A DNA stretch of 64,000 nt from Hofstenia miamia (lineage: Eukaryota; Xenacoelomorpha; Acoela; Hofsteniidae), in contig CABFPE010000131.1 of the NCBI GenBank assembly GCA_900660155.1, positions 849,027 to 913,026 of the forward strand, read 5' to 3'. The position numbers and the translations under genes are program-made. Positions 1 through 12,521 of this stretch are shown here, one piece after another. The notes under the pieces are model-generated. The model had not been told where the DNA came from. It was given only the letters and a program-made list of their open reading frames with translations, and did no database searches. Every line of letters starts with the position of its first letter. The first letter of the stretch is position 1.

Positions 1-910
1 TTAAATACCCACGGAAAAGAAAGAAATGTTAACTAAAAGAGTTAATAAATTTCCAAATCAAATATATACATGTCTACAGTTTATATTTCAAGAAAATTAA
101 ATAATATTTAACATTAAATATATATGAGTGATTGAATTAAAAAAAGCGAAATATTTCCTGAGGTGGCAATAGGAACATCACTGTGCGAACAGTTAAGCAG
201 AAAGATGCAAATGAATGAATCTGAAAAGACATTGAAGAGAGTAAATTGAATTCTTGTGATAATGAAGATGAGGAACAAGAATTATTCTTGCAAGAAAATT
301 CCTATCATTGGCTAAATTAAAAATTGAAAAAAGGGATTTGTGTTAATTTTGGAATTCGTGGGAAGATTTACAATGATAATGAATATCAAGCTTCATTTCA
401 GTGTTTCTTCAGCCAGACAGCAAGGTACTGCATCATTTAAAATTTCTGAACATGAAGATATTATTGATTTCAGCTTTCATTAGATTTCTATATGATTTTA
501 TAATTGCATATGCCTAAAGCTGACTCTCATTATGCATTTATTATAGGCCTAGGCCTTTGCAATTTCTTAAAACGCCTTCACTGGCAGCTTTTAATCAAGA
601 ATCTTTTTCAGATTTTAAGTAATATTCTGTTGTTTTTCCCTACACTTTCTATTTTTCTAGTTTTGGTAAAATACTGATATTAGACTAAAAGTATGAGCTG
701 ATTTTTCAAAAAATAAAATGGGTTAGGACAGGGTGTGTCCAATTATTGAAATAATTATACTTTGATTGAGAGTTGGGCCAAAAATAACTGCTCGTCTTCA
801 TCCTAGTGTAAATAACATGATTCATGTTTTATCAATTGCAATATTTCATGGAAACAAGTTAAGTAATGATAACTTGAAATTTGCGGAAAGTGGCATTAAG
901 AACTGTTTAG
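1..910. other. Flank/intron upstream of TRPC copy A exon 2
   Basis: No exon was recognised here. The last ~100 bases (about 811-910) are visibly similar to the end of the first intron of the second TRPC copy (about 15735-15840), so this is most likely intron 1 of copy A. I looked for a match to the first coding exon of copy B (15148-15408) and saw none, so that exon is outside the window, lost, or too diverged to see. Confidence 0.6.
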
Positions 911-1897
911 ATAAAAGAAGAACATATATTAGCGGTGGAATTCGACAATGAAGCGGCATTGCACTTATTTCTGAAAGAAGGAAAGCTTGACCTAAACAAA
1001 CCCGTCCTTTCCAGCACATCATGCAAGCCTGGAATGTCTCCAGTCATGATGGCCGCACTTAAGCAGAATGAAGCGATGTTGAAGCTTCTTTTGACTAATG
1101 GAGCACAACCGCTGAAAATCCCAGACTATGATCCTAATGAGACCGCAGCTATTGTGCGATTTGAAGCCATTTATCAGACATTACAGGCAATCAGCACACC
1201 AATTTATCTTGTAATTATGAATGCTGATCCCATAATGACTGCTTTCAAGATATCACAACGATGCAGGTATGCTAAATTAGGAACTTTGATATTTATAAGT
1301 ATCAATATAATTAAGTTAGAAAAACAATGATATTCGATGCATTATTCTTTCCAATTCAGTTGTTGGTGTAAACCATGTGTATTAAAATTTTTGTCAATTT
1401 TATATTTGTAAAATTTTGGAACCGATCTCGCACCATTCTTAATCTTCAACAATTTTTTAATATTCCATAGCCCAATGCAAAAAAATCAAAATCTGGGAAT
1501 ACCTATCAATTGTATTATTTCAATTTGTTCACGGCATTATGGTGTCTGAGAACGCTGGGATTCTAAATTTGAGTTGCTGAATGACCTACTAATTTAGTAG
1601 GCCAGGTTTGCAGCGCTCTCGCTTAATCTCTATTGAGCGCCATCATCATCATTATAACAATGTTTTTGTTAAATTTGGCATGGGATGGGCCCGAACTTCC
1701 CTACCCACCGGTTGAGGAAATTGTCATTCAGAAATTGCCGGGTGATGTGGGCAGTGTGGGGTGGGACGCCGTCCTGTTGCAGATGAGATCGTTCATAGAT
1801 TCCTTTACGTCGCAACTCAGCAATGAAGTCATTTTTCAGCAATGTCTGTTTGTATTATTGCTTAAATTCAGTAGTAATACGTAGGGACTTATGGAAC

Positions 1898-1937
<40 letters not shown>

Positions 1938-4900
1938 CACCTATGTATAAATTTCACTGTCTTCGTAGCATTCTCTAGTTTATTTGAACATGTCTAGCTA
2001 TTGAGAAGTATTTTGGATTTTGATACATGCGTTGCGTTTTCACATTTCAGTGAAAAATTATGAAATTCATGAATTGATTCAAAAAATCGTGAAAGGCATT
2101 TACGACAGACAGTACGAACTTCAATCAAATGTTTAAAAGCAAAATGACAAGCAGCTACGTACAAAACAAATTCCATTGATGGTATAACTTCAGATTAACT
2201 CGACTTTTATTTATAAGAAATTTTTAACATTTTTCCTTAGCTTCCACTTCATTTATAACAGGAAGTTCTTTATTGTGGGAACAGATATAGCCACCTACAT
2301 AAGCACAACAATTTAAAAGATCGTCTTTATGAATTTGAAAACTTGAAGTCTCAAATTAACTCTAGTTCAAAATCAGAAAATGTTGACTCAGAACAAGATG
2401 CTCTTGGCCTAAAGTTACAACAGTTGGGATAAAATTTGTGTTATATAGAAGTAACACTGCCTTTTGTCTCGATAAGTTTCTTCAACTTGTCTGCCAGATA
2501 TATAAAAATTTCCGACTGCTGATTGGCGATAATATCCAAACGTTTCCTCTAACACATCTGACTAGCAAAATGTTGTTAAAACAAAAGATTCACCGGATAC
2601 AAGTCGATCTTCAATAATTTTAGCAAGTCCCATGCATGACCTATGCAGCCATTTTGAAGTATCATTAGTGAATGACTTAATTCTTAAAGAGCTTGGACAT
2701 CGCATGAATTGAACTAACTTACTAAAGTCTATTAAGAATTGTATACTTAGATCATCAATAGAGCAAATTTCTGTTCGATGTTCATCATTGAAATGGAGAT
2801 TACCACCCATATTTTTAATGTTAAAGCACTTCCACAATTTCAAAATAATTTCCAAAAATGCGTATCATCATTGCGTAGTATGATTGTATTGCTCATTACA
2901 AGAAGTTTTTGATTCGGCAATTACATCTTCAGAAAAAATGCGAAGTGCTAAGCTCAACTTTTGATCGAGTCAGAAGTTTTGTTGAATGGCGAGAGGATAC
3001 TTGATTTTAAATTAAGCATGAGGATAGAATCCCTAAAAATATATGCTCTACTTTTAAATACTTCATCCTTTTATAATCGAATTTCAGACAATCTTTTTAT
3101 CACTTTATTCAAATACAATAATAAGGCTATATATATATATATAGCTCAAGTCAAAAAAGTGGCCACATTATAAACACATTTTTGATAACAAACGAAAGGC
3201 AAATACAAAATATATTTGAAAATATAATTGTCTCAGCTTGTAACCTGGTGACAAAGTTTGCCAAGCAAAGTATGACACGCGGATAAATGTCTTAAAACTG
3301 AATCCATTAAGCGGACTCTAACTTCTGGAGTTATTTGGTGTTGCGATTCAAGGATGTAACTCTTTAATTCTTTCAGATTTGTGGGATTTTTTTCTCGACA
3401 ACCCTTCAGAATCTGCCACACTAGATCTTGCGAACTCGGTGGCCATTGCACAACTTAAATAATATAATTGGTAAAAATTTCTTTTGTCGATTTATATATA
3501 TATATAGTATATATACAGTGGCGCCGGAATTGGGGTGGCAAGGGTGGCTGTGCCACCCCAATATTTGAATTTAATATGCTGATTAGAACTTAGACAAAAT
3601 AATAAAACACACATTTTATCAACATAATTTAAGAACCCAAATTATTATTCCTACTGTATTAATTCCGATAAGCAAAAATAAGCCTACATGTATATTTAAT
3701 TGCCTATGAATAAGTGTTTCCTTCTGTTTCTATATCTATGCAAAAATTTAACTAGTAAATATAACAGAAATATCTTTTTCTTTCGAAGCAAAAATAGTTA
3801 AATTCTCCAGAGTATTGGACATTTAAGGAACGAATGCTAATCAATTGAAATATTGTCATTTTCTTTAAAAAATAAAATATAAAAATGAAAATAAAACGAA
3901 CGATTTAATTACAATATGCTTTGCACATAAAAATTTTGAAAATATTTTTAGAATATGGCAAACCAATGCTGCTAAATCCATTTTTATGTAGTAGTATTAG
4001 GCCAATATCATGGTGTATGCCATTGAATGCGTACTTTTCCTTACTATCACAAACCCAAGTAGTTATTCACCAACAAGTCAAGCATGGCTACAAATTTTCA
4101 CAATGTTGTGAGAAATAATGCTGGTCTAAAAAACAAATATTTAAAAAACATAGGCATCTATGGAATTTTGTTCTGTCGAACAGTCATAAGGCATATTTAG
4201 TACATAACAAATAATCTGCTACGTATTATTTAATGCTTCAAAGTTTATAGTTTATGGCTTAAATATTACATTATTTATCTATGCAGAAAAAGTTTTCCAA
4301 AATTATTATTTACCCTTATTTAAATTTTCATATTGTTAGATTAACATACATTCAATTAAAATAAGCAAGCCCTATTTCAATACTTTTTCAAAAATAAAGT
4401 TTTTGTTTTATTTCACTGCTTACTTTTAGTAAATATCAATTAATTTTATCGAAAGTGATCACAATATTTTTATATAAAACCGGACACATAATTGTGTTCT
4501 AAAACTCTGGCTTAAAATAAGTTTTTTTCCAAAAATTAAAGTAAACTAGCAAGCAAAGTAGTACAATTACACATGTAAGTGACTGATTTGCTATTTTGAA
4601 TTCGATGTATTTGTCACAACTGCAAGGGCATTACGGTTTTCTAACCCAACCCAACTCAAACATCTTTTACAAAAAACGGATCCAACATAAGTGGAGATCT
4701 CTAAAATTGGTCAGTGAACTGTACAGTTCAGACTAGAGATGTGCACTGTGCGTTAGCGGAGCACCGCACCGCGGTATATTGCGGTAGTGGTTTTATGGCT
4801 GGCGGTGCGGTGCAGTGTGATGTGGCGCGGTGCGGAGTGGTTACTAAAAATATTTCAACGTCTAAAAGTGACATTTTCCTTTAAAGCAATGTATTAATTC

Positions 4901-7900
4901 GTTATATAAATTATATCATAACTTGAGTAAGATAGCCTAGTGTAACATCAACTTTAATTGGCTAGTTAATTAATTAATACAACTAATAGGTCCGTACTGG
5001 ATGAGTTTTCTTGTTTTAGAAGTCCTCGGTCAGCGAAGTCGATCGTTATGCAGATATGCCAATAATACACTGTGATGATGTTATTAAATGATGGGGTCAA
5101 AATGCTATAAATGTTCCAAGCTTAAGTCAATTAGATACATTTTTATTGGGTGTACCAGCAAGTGAAGTCACTTCAGAAAGGTTATTTTCAAACACATGTT
5201 GTTTGCTTGAAAAACGGCGACAATGCTTGAAGCCAGAGACTGTTGTCTCCATTCTTTTTTAAAAACATTTTGAAAATATTAAAAACGTTTGTAAATAAGA
5301 ACCTTTTTTGTTCTTTGTAGTTGTCTTATTGTCTACCCATCAGTTGAATTTACCCTACTTAACAATGATAAGCCCATTTCATGTGAACAACATGGATATT
5401 GTGCGATCGGCGATACTGGCTAATATATTTTCAATTTACTAATTTTTGCACACGCCAAATATTGCATAGAAATTGCATAATTCATGAGTCAATCGGCTCA
5501 GTGACTAATACCTATTTAGAAATTGCGCCATCTGATACATTCTTTAAAAGTTTAGCATGTGAGTTCAAAATGCCTATTTTAGAAAGTGAGGTTACTAAGC
5601 TTAAGGAATTCCGAAATTTTAGTATAATACAATATAAATTTTTTTGTATTTTGGTACAGCTTATCAGCTTATCGCAATATTTGACATCTTTTCACAAGTT
5701 AGAAAATAGGTACTATGCTTATATTATCTTAATTATATGAATATATTCATAGTTTGATAAACAAAAATAAATCCAACAATTTTGATTTAAAAAATGAGAC
5801 GCATTGTTTTTCAGATATATGATTAAATAAAGCATGTCTCACAAAAAAGCATGTTAATTCTATGTCATTTATCTAAAAATCAAGACTGAACTTGTGTCAT
5901 GCTCCCAACCTTCCACCTGAAACCTTTAAATTACATTAGAGTCTAGTAATGAAGATGATGAAGTTCTTCCACTTAGCAAAAATTGTATTTCCATTAGTGT
6001 TCAAATGCTTACCACCGCATTCTTAAAGAGACAGGGCTTTATGCTAACGCGTTATCCAAATATGGAGCATTAAAGCGTTTTTTGTTTGTGGAAGAAATAC
6101 TTGAAGATCTTGTTATGTTCACGGAGCTATATGCTATAATCGAAAGTATCATAACCACAATCGGCAGCATGTTACAAGGAAGGTGCGGAAAGTAACAATA
6201 AATAAACAAAAGGAACAATTTCATGAAACTCGTTATTTAAAAGTGTCATTTTGTTGCTATAAAACAAGAAATTTGGATTTAATTTCATTGGAGCATGACT
6301 AACCAAAATTTTGAGAAACAAAAACATTTTTCATTTTTGAAAATATATTTGTAATTAGATTAAAAAACCATAGAAATACGGAAGAACCATAAAAATGGGG
6401 AAAATTATTGCTAAGCCTGAATTTTAGATAAATAACTACTTGGGTTTGTGATAGTGAGAAAAGGTACATAGCCAATGGCCTTGTTTATATGGGTATTCAA
6501 ATACTAAATCAGAACATTGAAGTTGTATGAAATAGCCATGCTCTATCTATCGCTATAATACAACTTTGAATGCCAAACCTTGATACTGATGTAATATTAT
6601 TACAAAAAATCGATAGTGTTACAAGCATTTAATGGTAATAATTATATAATCCAATTTAAGTGGCTGGAACAATTCTATGAAACAAAAGAGCTATGCATAA
6701 GAGCCCGGTGCAGCTGTCATATATTTTGCTTTGAGAAAGTGTTTTTAATATTTTAGACAAAGAAATACACTAGTTTCATATGTGGTTTCAACTGAGCAGA
6801 AACGCTCATCTTTTCTATAATTTGCATTTACGTTCGCTGTGAATCTTCAACTTGAAAAGTGGCATGCTGTGGAAATGAATGATCATTCATCAAAAATGGT
6901 TGAATTAGTGTATTTCATAAATATTTCTAAAGTTTAAATATAATTGTATGTTGATTAACTGTGACAAATGCTTGCAAAAACTGCTTCACCAAGAAGTGAT
7001 TATTGCAAGTACAAAGTTGTAGTCAAAATAATTTTTAGCATTTTGTGTAAAATATTGTCTGACACCTAATTAAATTCTTTCATTATGTTTATAAATTTTG
7101 TGTTTTAATATTGTGCCTGTTGGTTACAAATCCATTGAGGCTTGCCGTGGTCAAATTCAGATGTTGTATATCCTTATCAAATGGTGAGATATAAACGTTT
7201 AAAATTTTTAAGGAAACTATAAAATGCTTAAAAATTCGGGGCAGCTTAAGAAACGTAGGAGAACGCATTTACCAACTGCATTTGGAATTGCCAAGGTTTA
7301 ATAGATTTTCAGGAATTGAATTGATAAAGTTTCTAAGCAATTTGAAAAATCCGTATTTACCGCCTTTTGGAAATCTCAGAACTGTTTTAACTCTTAATCT
7401 GAGTTACGCCATGATTAGCACTTTTTAATGTATTAAGTTTTTTAGAATTTTTGCTTTGGATAAATTTATGTGTTGGTAGCAAAATTTTATGTTACAAATG
7501 CTAGTAAATCTTCACCGTTTGTTGAAGATTTTTTACTTAGGTCTCTAACAATAAGAAATGAACAAGCCGCTGACGATGTGATTAAGATTTCTCATAGATG
7601 TGAAAAATTTACTGCTGATTTCTTGTCAACTGCGGAAACATTCAGCGATATAAACTTGATACTAAATCAAATGACGACAATAGATTCCAATGTTATTTTG
7701 CCTGGTAGATTTCTAGAACGGCTTGAATATGCACTTCAGAATAAACACCGAGATTTCGTGGCACATCCCAGTGTTCAAATGTTTTTACAAAAAAAATTTT
7801 TTGAAGGCCCATTCTCTATCCCGGATATAAAAGCAAGACCAGCATACATTCAGTTCTTATACTTCTCTGCTCTAACATGCATGATTCCATTTTGGATTAT

Positions 7901-9263
7901 CTGTTATTTATTTTTGCCAAAGCTTCCAAAATCCGCTGAGAATATTATAGATGAATTGCTTAAAATGCCAGTAATGAGATATGTTGTAAACTGTGGAGCC
8001 TACTTTTTTCTTTTGATTCAAACGTTTTATTATTCAATTTTAAGTGTTGATGTACCTTTTCACTCCGTTGTTCTTACCAAAAATTTTTCAATGCAATTTG
8101 AAAAAGAAGCGCTCACCAGTTTTGAATCTTTCTTTGATTTCTCCACAATTTACTTAATACTTTGGATCTTGGGCAATATCACGGTGGAAATTAGAGAACT
8201 TTACAAATATGGAATAAACTCATACATTTCGGACTGGATAAATATTCTAAATTTTCTTTTGAATTACTGCTTCTTGATATCATACGTTGCAAAGTTTTAT
8301 GCTATATATGTGAAGGGTATCACAAGAGAGACCTACTTTGCAGAGTCTTTGGATTTTTCCTACAATTCGATGGCCGCTCATGTAGCATTGCACTACACTG
8401 GTAGTATCTTACTTTGCTTTAAAGCATTTCAAATTTTAAGATTGACAAAGTTATTTGGAGAAAACCAAGTTCTGTTCCAATCAGCCTTCTTTGCTGCACT
8501 AAACTTCTTAATAATGTTTGCGATTCCTCTATTTGCGTTTAGCGTTTGCATTCATGGAATGGTTTGGAGAATGTATTATTCATTTTTGGTAGACTGTAAT
8601 CTGAAAATAAGGACCTGTTCTCAGCTGCAGCCTGAGGACAAAGATTCGATGATGTCATTCCTCTCACTACCTTCAACCATGATCGACTTATTCTGGGCTG
8701 CGTTTGGTCAAACGGGATCAACGCTGGACAATAAGTTCTCACATTTTATCAACGATGAGGAAGAAATGACTGCTTACATGTACACTTTATACGTCTTCTT
8801 AATGATATTGGTTCGGCTGAATATTTTGGTATCACTAGTTGTTTTTGCTGTTGAAAAAGCAACTTTGAAACAAGAAAGGAATTTTAAGTTTGCCCGGGCG
8901 AAGCTTTTTTATAAGTATATGTTAGGAAATCCAATTCCTCCACCTTTTAATATTTTTCCAAGTGTGAGAATGCTGATGACGAAATTTAGTGGTGAGAAAA
9001 GAGAAAAAAAGACCTTAGGATTTTCTGAAGATGAATTTGAGCAAATGGCTTGTACCAAAAAAGTTATTAAGAAGATGAAATCTTCATATATTCGACTCTG
9101 GAGACAAGATGCAAAAAGTAACAAACTTGATAGAGCAGCTTTACACGTTCTTCAACAAGAAATGAACACTGTAATCGAGAAGACATCAAGGTCAATGAAT
9201 GAACTTGACACGAAGGTACATAAATTATTAAGAGATATAAAAAGAAAAACAAGGAAATATTAA
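911..9263 (+). CDS. TRPC: TRPC-family cation channel, copy A (partial at 5' end)
   Basis: Two exons are visible, 911-1266 and 7541-9263, joined in frame by a GT..AG intron in phase 2 (an AGG arginine codon is split). The first encodes the ankyrin-repeat part (KPGMSPVMMAALKQNE), the second the rest of the channel: the region after the ankyrins, a hydrophobic pre-S1 segment, six transmembrane segments, the pore (LFWAAFGQT), an S6, a TRP-box-like NFKFAR, the PPPFNIFPS motif typical of TRPC proteins and a charged, probably coiled-coil C-terminus. The family forms tetrameric non-selective, often calcium-permeable cation channels in the plasma membrane. The exon carrying the start codon is not in the window. 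The ATG at about 7470 precedes the acceptor site and is not a real start. Stop TAA at 9261-9263. Exon lengths equal those of copy B (356 and 1723 bases). The 6.3-kb intron is filled with transposon remnants. Confidence 0.9.
2415..2870 (-). pseudogene. P-element/THAP9-like transposase C-terminal remnant
   Basis: The minus-strand reading has a segment with LNDEHRT-like spacing, then FVLTTFC, an in-frame stop (2561-2563), then SDVLEETFGYYRQSAVGNFY and ISGRQVEETYRDKR. In P-element/THAP9-type transposases an acidic LE..FG.YRQ..G..YIS.RQ block near the C-terminus is characteristic. The reading ends at 2415-2417. The internal stop and lack of an N-terminal half make it a dead fragment. It lies within intron 2 of TRPC copy A. 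Sequence down to about 2000 on the same strand may be more of it, but I cannot support that. Confidence 0.6.
3146..3480 (-). pseudogene. Tc1/mariner transposase C-terminal fragment
   Basis: The minus-strand reading 3233-3451 (72 codons) starts QWPPSSQDL and continues with WQILKG, EKNPTNLKEL and ITPEVRVRLMDS. This is the end of a Tc1-type DDE transposase, with the residues normally between the SPDL motif and the tryptophan deleted. The flanking end near 3149 (aagtcaaaaaagtggccac) resembles a Tc1 terminal repeat; I did not find its partner. It is a 3' remnant inside the TRPC copy A intron. Confidence 0.65.
3519..3562. mobile_element. Possible solo hAT-type terminus
   Basis: The segment beginning cagtggcgccggaattgg followed by GGGGTGG..CCACCCC arms looks like the end of a hAT element (CAG start, G-rich subterminal repeat). 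No matching opposite end or 8-bp duplication was found, so this is only a suggestion from end-sequence style. Confidence 0.3.
4175..5442 (+). mobile_element. Truncated composite hAT (inverted copy of the 38-39.5 kb element)
   Basis: This stretch matches, in inverted orientation, about 38.04-39.53 kb. It includes the same junction between an outer element and an inner hAT (inner TIR tagagatgtg at about 4734, preceded by gttcagac, the complement of the target duplication seen at 38 kb). About 5085-5260 reads on the plus strand as a hAT dimerisation region: GVPASEVTSERLFS followed by LEKRRQCLKPETVVSILF. The inner element is GC-rich near its end (repeats of gcggtgcggtg). Both outer ends are missing, so it is a truncated, non-autonomous relic in TRPC copy A intron 2. 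Confidence 0.7.
5443..7540. other. Remainder of TRPC copy A intron 2
   Basis: AT-rich intronic sequence. Short open readings (for example 5399-5740 and 6039-6224) show no recognisable motif and no codon pattern unlike their surroundings. It ends at the pyrimidine-rich acceptor ttttacttag (7540). Confidence 0.6.
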
Positions 9264-11189
9264 ATGTTATTCAAATGTATTTTTATGATATTTATGTAAA
9301 ATTTGGTTGAAAAGCCTTTAAATTTTAATAAACCTGTTCACTTCAGTTTGTTTGTATCATGTTAAAATGTAATTATTTAATGTTAGAAAGAAAATAAAAA
9401 AGTCTTAATGGTAAATGGAAATACTCAATGGTGGAATTTAGATCACACAGAATTTTTGAAATAAAATTGGAGTGTCACTGATTTAAAATGTAGAAATTTC
9501 CAATCAATTTTTACTTTAAATATAACTGCAAAAATTCCCCAATTAGAAAATAAGAATATACAATTACATAAGCCCTTGATTTGACTTTCGATATAGTAAT
9601 TTTTAATACTACAAAGTTAACTGTAAACAGGCTTGCGAGAGGATATTTTGTTAACCTGTTAATTTTTTAGTTCTAAAATGGTTCTATTATACCCTATGAA
9701 GTTAAAATGAAACTTCAAATAAACATCCTGATATATTAGATTTAAAAAAACCAATATACTTCAAATAAGGAAGAAAAGTGTACAAAACCCCATATGGCTT
9801 CAAAATGACATAAGTAAGCATTTGCACTCAGTTTTTACAAACTATGTTACTCCTATAAATATTCTTTAGAATTTTGACAATGATGTCCGCTTTCGCTTGT
9901 ATTTTGAATGCATGTTGCCAACTACTAAGGTTAAAAATAGTTGGTGTTATAATGAACAGAATAGTCCGAAATCAAAAAGCCTTTTTTCCAGTTCTTACCC
10001 CTGTCCCTGTCTGTGCAAGACATTCTTGTCTTGAAACTAGTAAGAACAGATAATATATATTTTTCTTTAATATGGAATTTATTAGAGAATAGCAATATGA
10101 GTTAAGCGATCCGAACAAGCCTCGATCTGACTATTTACTACCTGAATCCGATCCGACACGAAGCGTTGACTTTGATTCCAAATATTTAACGTTTTGGATC
10201 TCTCTCCAATTAAATGATAAGTAAAATAAATCATTTTCTGACAGAGCAAACAGCGATTTATTAGCATTACTTAATGTTTTTGGATCTAGTTCTTGTTCGG
10301 AGATAAATCTTTTATTAGGAAAACATTCATAATGTTTCATTTGAAGCAACTTTCTAGGCACCATCAGATTATATTTGAACCGTATTTTCCGCTCTACATG
10401 TATTTAGTTTACAGATATTTTTAAATAGACAGGATCATCATTTTCAGTTGATCCCAAGAATTTCTCGAAAACTCATGTGTTCCAATAACTTCAATATGAA
10501 TATGCATATATAAAAATTTGAATTAACGACAGAAAAAGTTTCCTCATCTATTTTGACCAAACTATGGATTATTTAGAATTCCTTAATTTTCAGCTTTTAA
10601 TAATTTCATGGAGCTATCTATATTAATTAATATAATGAGTCATATTAGATGCAAAATAGTTAATAGAATTATTCAATTTTGGGATGGTTTCTTCGAAATT
10701 TGCAGAAATTTCAGTCATACCTAGAGAACAATTATTGAGGAATTTTGCTGGAATTTTATCTTTCCATGGACTTATTGCTCTAAATTTGACGTTCAAGCAT
10801 TATTGCATCATATTTATGATTTTGACATCTTTTGTAACATTTCATTTTATGTACCTTTGCGACATAATCTTCGGTCCAGTTCTGTTACGTATTTCAAATA
10901 TAAAAACTTAAGAAAGCAAAGACTCGGCAATCTTATTTTAATCGTGTACAAGCCTTGCAAATTACCTGCATATTAAAACAATTATCTCTGTTTTTGATGC
11001 TCCTAAACTTTCTAAAGCCAAGCTAATGCGTCATATGCTAATCTTCTTAAGAATTGATTATGATAATTAATATGCATGTAAAAAGTTTCTTCTCCGCCCT
11101 TGTAATATTAGTTTTTCTTTTTTTCATTATTAATAATTTTGATATTCAGTTTTAAGTAAAGTCATATTATTATATTATTATTATTATTC
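9264..11189. other. 3' flank of TRPC copy A and intergenic sequence
   Basis: The first ~370 bases include the 3' UTR. At about 9575-9630 the text (cttgatttgactttc...) matches the 3' flank of copy B near 21114-21170, so the duplication extended past the stop codon. The rest holds short open readings (10082-10364 minus, 10684-10911 plus) with no recognisable domain. I see no gene here. Confidence 0.5.
9327..9332 (+). promoter_or_regulatory. Polyadenylation signal, TRPC copy A
   Basis: AATAAA 64 bases after the TAA stop of copy A. A second AATAAA lies near 9393. Confidence 0.55.
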
Positions 11190-12471
11190 TTGCATTTCAC
11201 AGCTTCATGCTGGTATCCCTCTCAGCTCGGGGAACTCACCAGTTCCCAGGGAGTCTGAGAGCTTTCCTCAGGACTCTAGCTGTTCCTAACAATGCTGCCT
11301 TCTGTGCTACTGCTCCTCCCCACTTTGATACTCCCAACTCCTCCAAGTATCTCTCATGCTTCTTACTCACTGCTCCTAGTGCTCCTACAACTACCGGGAC
11401 TACCTCAACTTTCTTTAAGTTCCACAGCCTTTCTATTTCCTCTGCCAACTCTCTGTACTTGTCTATCTTCTCTTTCTCCTTGCTTTCTACATTTCTGTCC
11501 TTTGGTACTGCTATGTCTATCACTGTTCCTAATCTTTTCTCTTTGTCTACCACTACTATGTCTGGCCTCCGTGCTTCTATCACTTTGCTCGTCTGTATGT
11601 TGAAATCCCACAGTATCTTAACCTTCTCATTTTCTATGACGCCCTGTGGCTTNTGTCTGGCCTCCGTGATTCTATCACTTTGCTCGTCTGTATGTTGAAG
11701 TCCCACAGTACCTTAACCTTCTCATGTTCTATGACGCCCCGTGGCTTGTACTCATACCACTTGTCTCCTACTTCTAACGCATGCTGCCTGCTCAAACTCC
11801 AATGTACCATTCTTCCCACCTTGTCATGCCTGAACTTATACTCATTCTGTGCCAACTTCTCACACCCTGCTGTCAGATGATCTACAGTCTCTGCCTCTTT
11901 CTTACATAGCCTACATTTATCACTTACTTCTACTCTTCTGTCTATATGCTTATTCACCCAGTTTGTTCTTATTGCTTGCTCCTGTGCTGCCATTATCAGT
12001 GCTTCTGTTTCTCTCTTCAGTCCTGCCTTCTTTAACCACTTGTTGCTCTCTTCTCTGTCACACTTTTCTGTGTTCCTCCAGTATTCTCCATGCATTGCTT
12101 TCTGCCTATACCTTGTTTGTCTCTCTGATTCCATCCTACTCTGGTATACCTTCTTTCCTTCACTCTCAGTTCTTATCTTCCTTAACTCCTTAGTGACCTC
12201 CAGTATTGACCCTCTAGGTTGTGCTTCTACATACTCCTTTAGACCTAGTGCTTCTGCTTCTACAGTTTCCTCCACACTTAGCAGTCTTTCCCTCCTTTAT
12301 GCCTTGCCATGTACAACCTATCCACATCTTCATTTAGGTTGAAAGCCTTCTCTGCTGCTAGCACCTTCCTTGTCTCTCTGTCTAGCTCCCTAAGTTCATT
12401 CTTGTTCCATCTAACTATTCCTGCCGAATATCTCAACACTGGTATCGCCCATGTATTAATTGCTTTTATAC

Positions 12472-12475
<4 letters not shown>
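11190..12475 (-). mobile_element. Non-LTR retrotransposon 3' part with restriction-like endonuclease (R4/Dong/NeSL-like)
   Basis: On the minus strand the readings 12275-11634 and 11652-11236 give the end of a reverse transcriptase polyprotein. A CCHC-type motif (CRLCKKEAETVDHLTAGC) is followed by RHDKVGRMVHW, then RPDIVVVDKEKRLGTVIDIA, the PD...D core of the restriction-like endonuclease used by early-branching non-LTR elements such as R2, R4 and NeSL. The reading ends with LGTARVLRKALRLPG. No reverse transcriptase catalytic domain is present, so the copy is 5'-truncated. It is bounded on both sides by TTA/ATT microsatellites: 12472-12516 at the 5' side and 11165-11190, probably its tail, at the 3' side. 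A single N at 11653 with duplicated flanks breaks the frame. It lies between the two TRPC copies. The GC content is higher than in the surroundings. Confidence 0.8.
11559..11747. repeat. 94-bp duplication across a single N (assembly join)
   Basis: 11559-11652 and 11654-11747 are near-identical 94-base stretches separated by one N at 11653. This is what forced joining of overlapping contig ends, or of two haplotypes, looks like, rather than a biological tandem repeat. Confidence 0.8.

Positions 12476-12516
<41 letters not shown>
12472..12516. repeat. (TTA)n microsatellite
   Basis: About 15 trinucleotide units, at the 5' boundary of the retrotransposon fragment. Confidence 0.9.

Positions 12517-12521
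<5 letters not shown>

Noticed and set aside
1633-1884. 83-codon reading with GDVGSVGWDAVLLQ
   Set aside because: No known family; it lies in the TRPC copy A intron, and the GC-richer patch may be a transposon scrap but nothing supports a call.
7470-7540. Apparent start codon region of the long TRPC copy A reading (ATG upstream of 7541)
   Set aside because: It precedes the splice acceptor ttacttag at 7540 and has no counterpart in copy B, where the same exon begins at 19282.
8539-9252. Antisense readings within TRPC exon 3 (also 19383-20964)
   Set aside because: Shadows of the conserved channel exon on the other strand.
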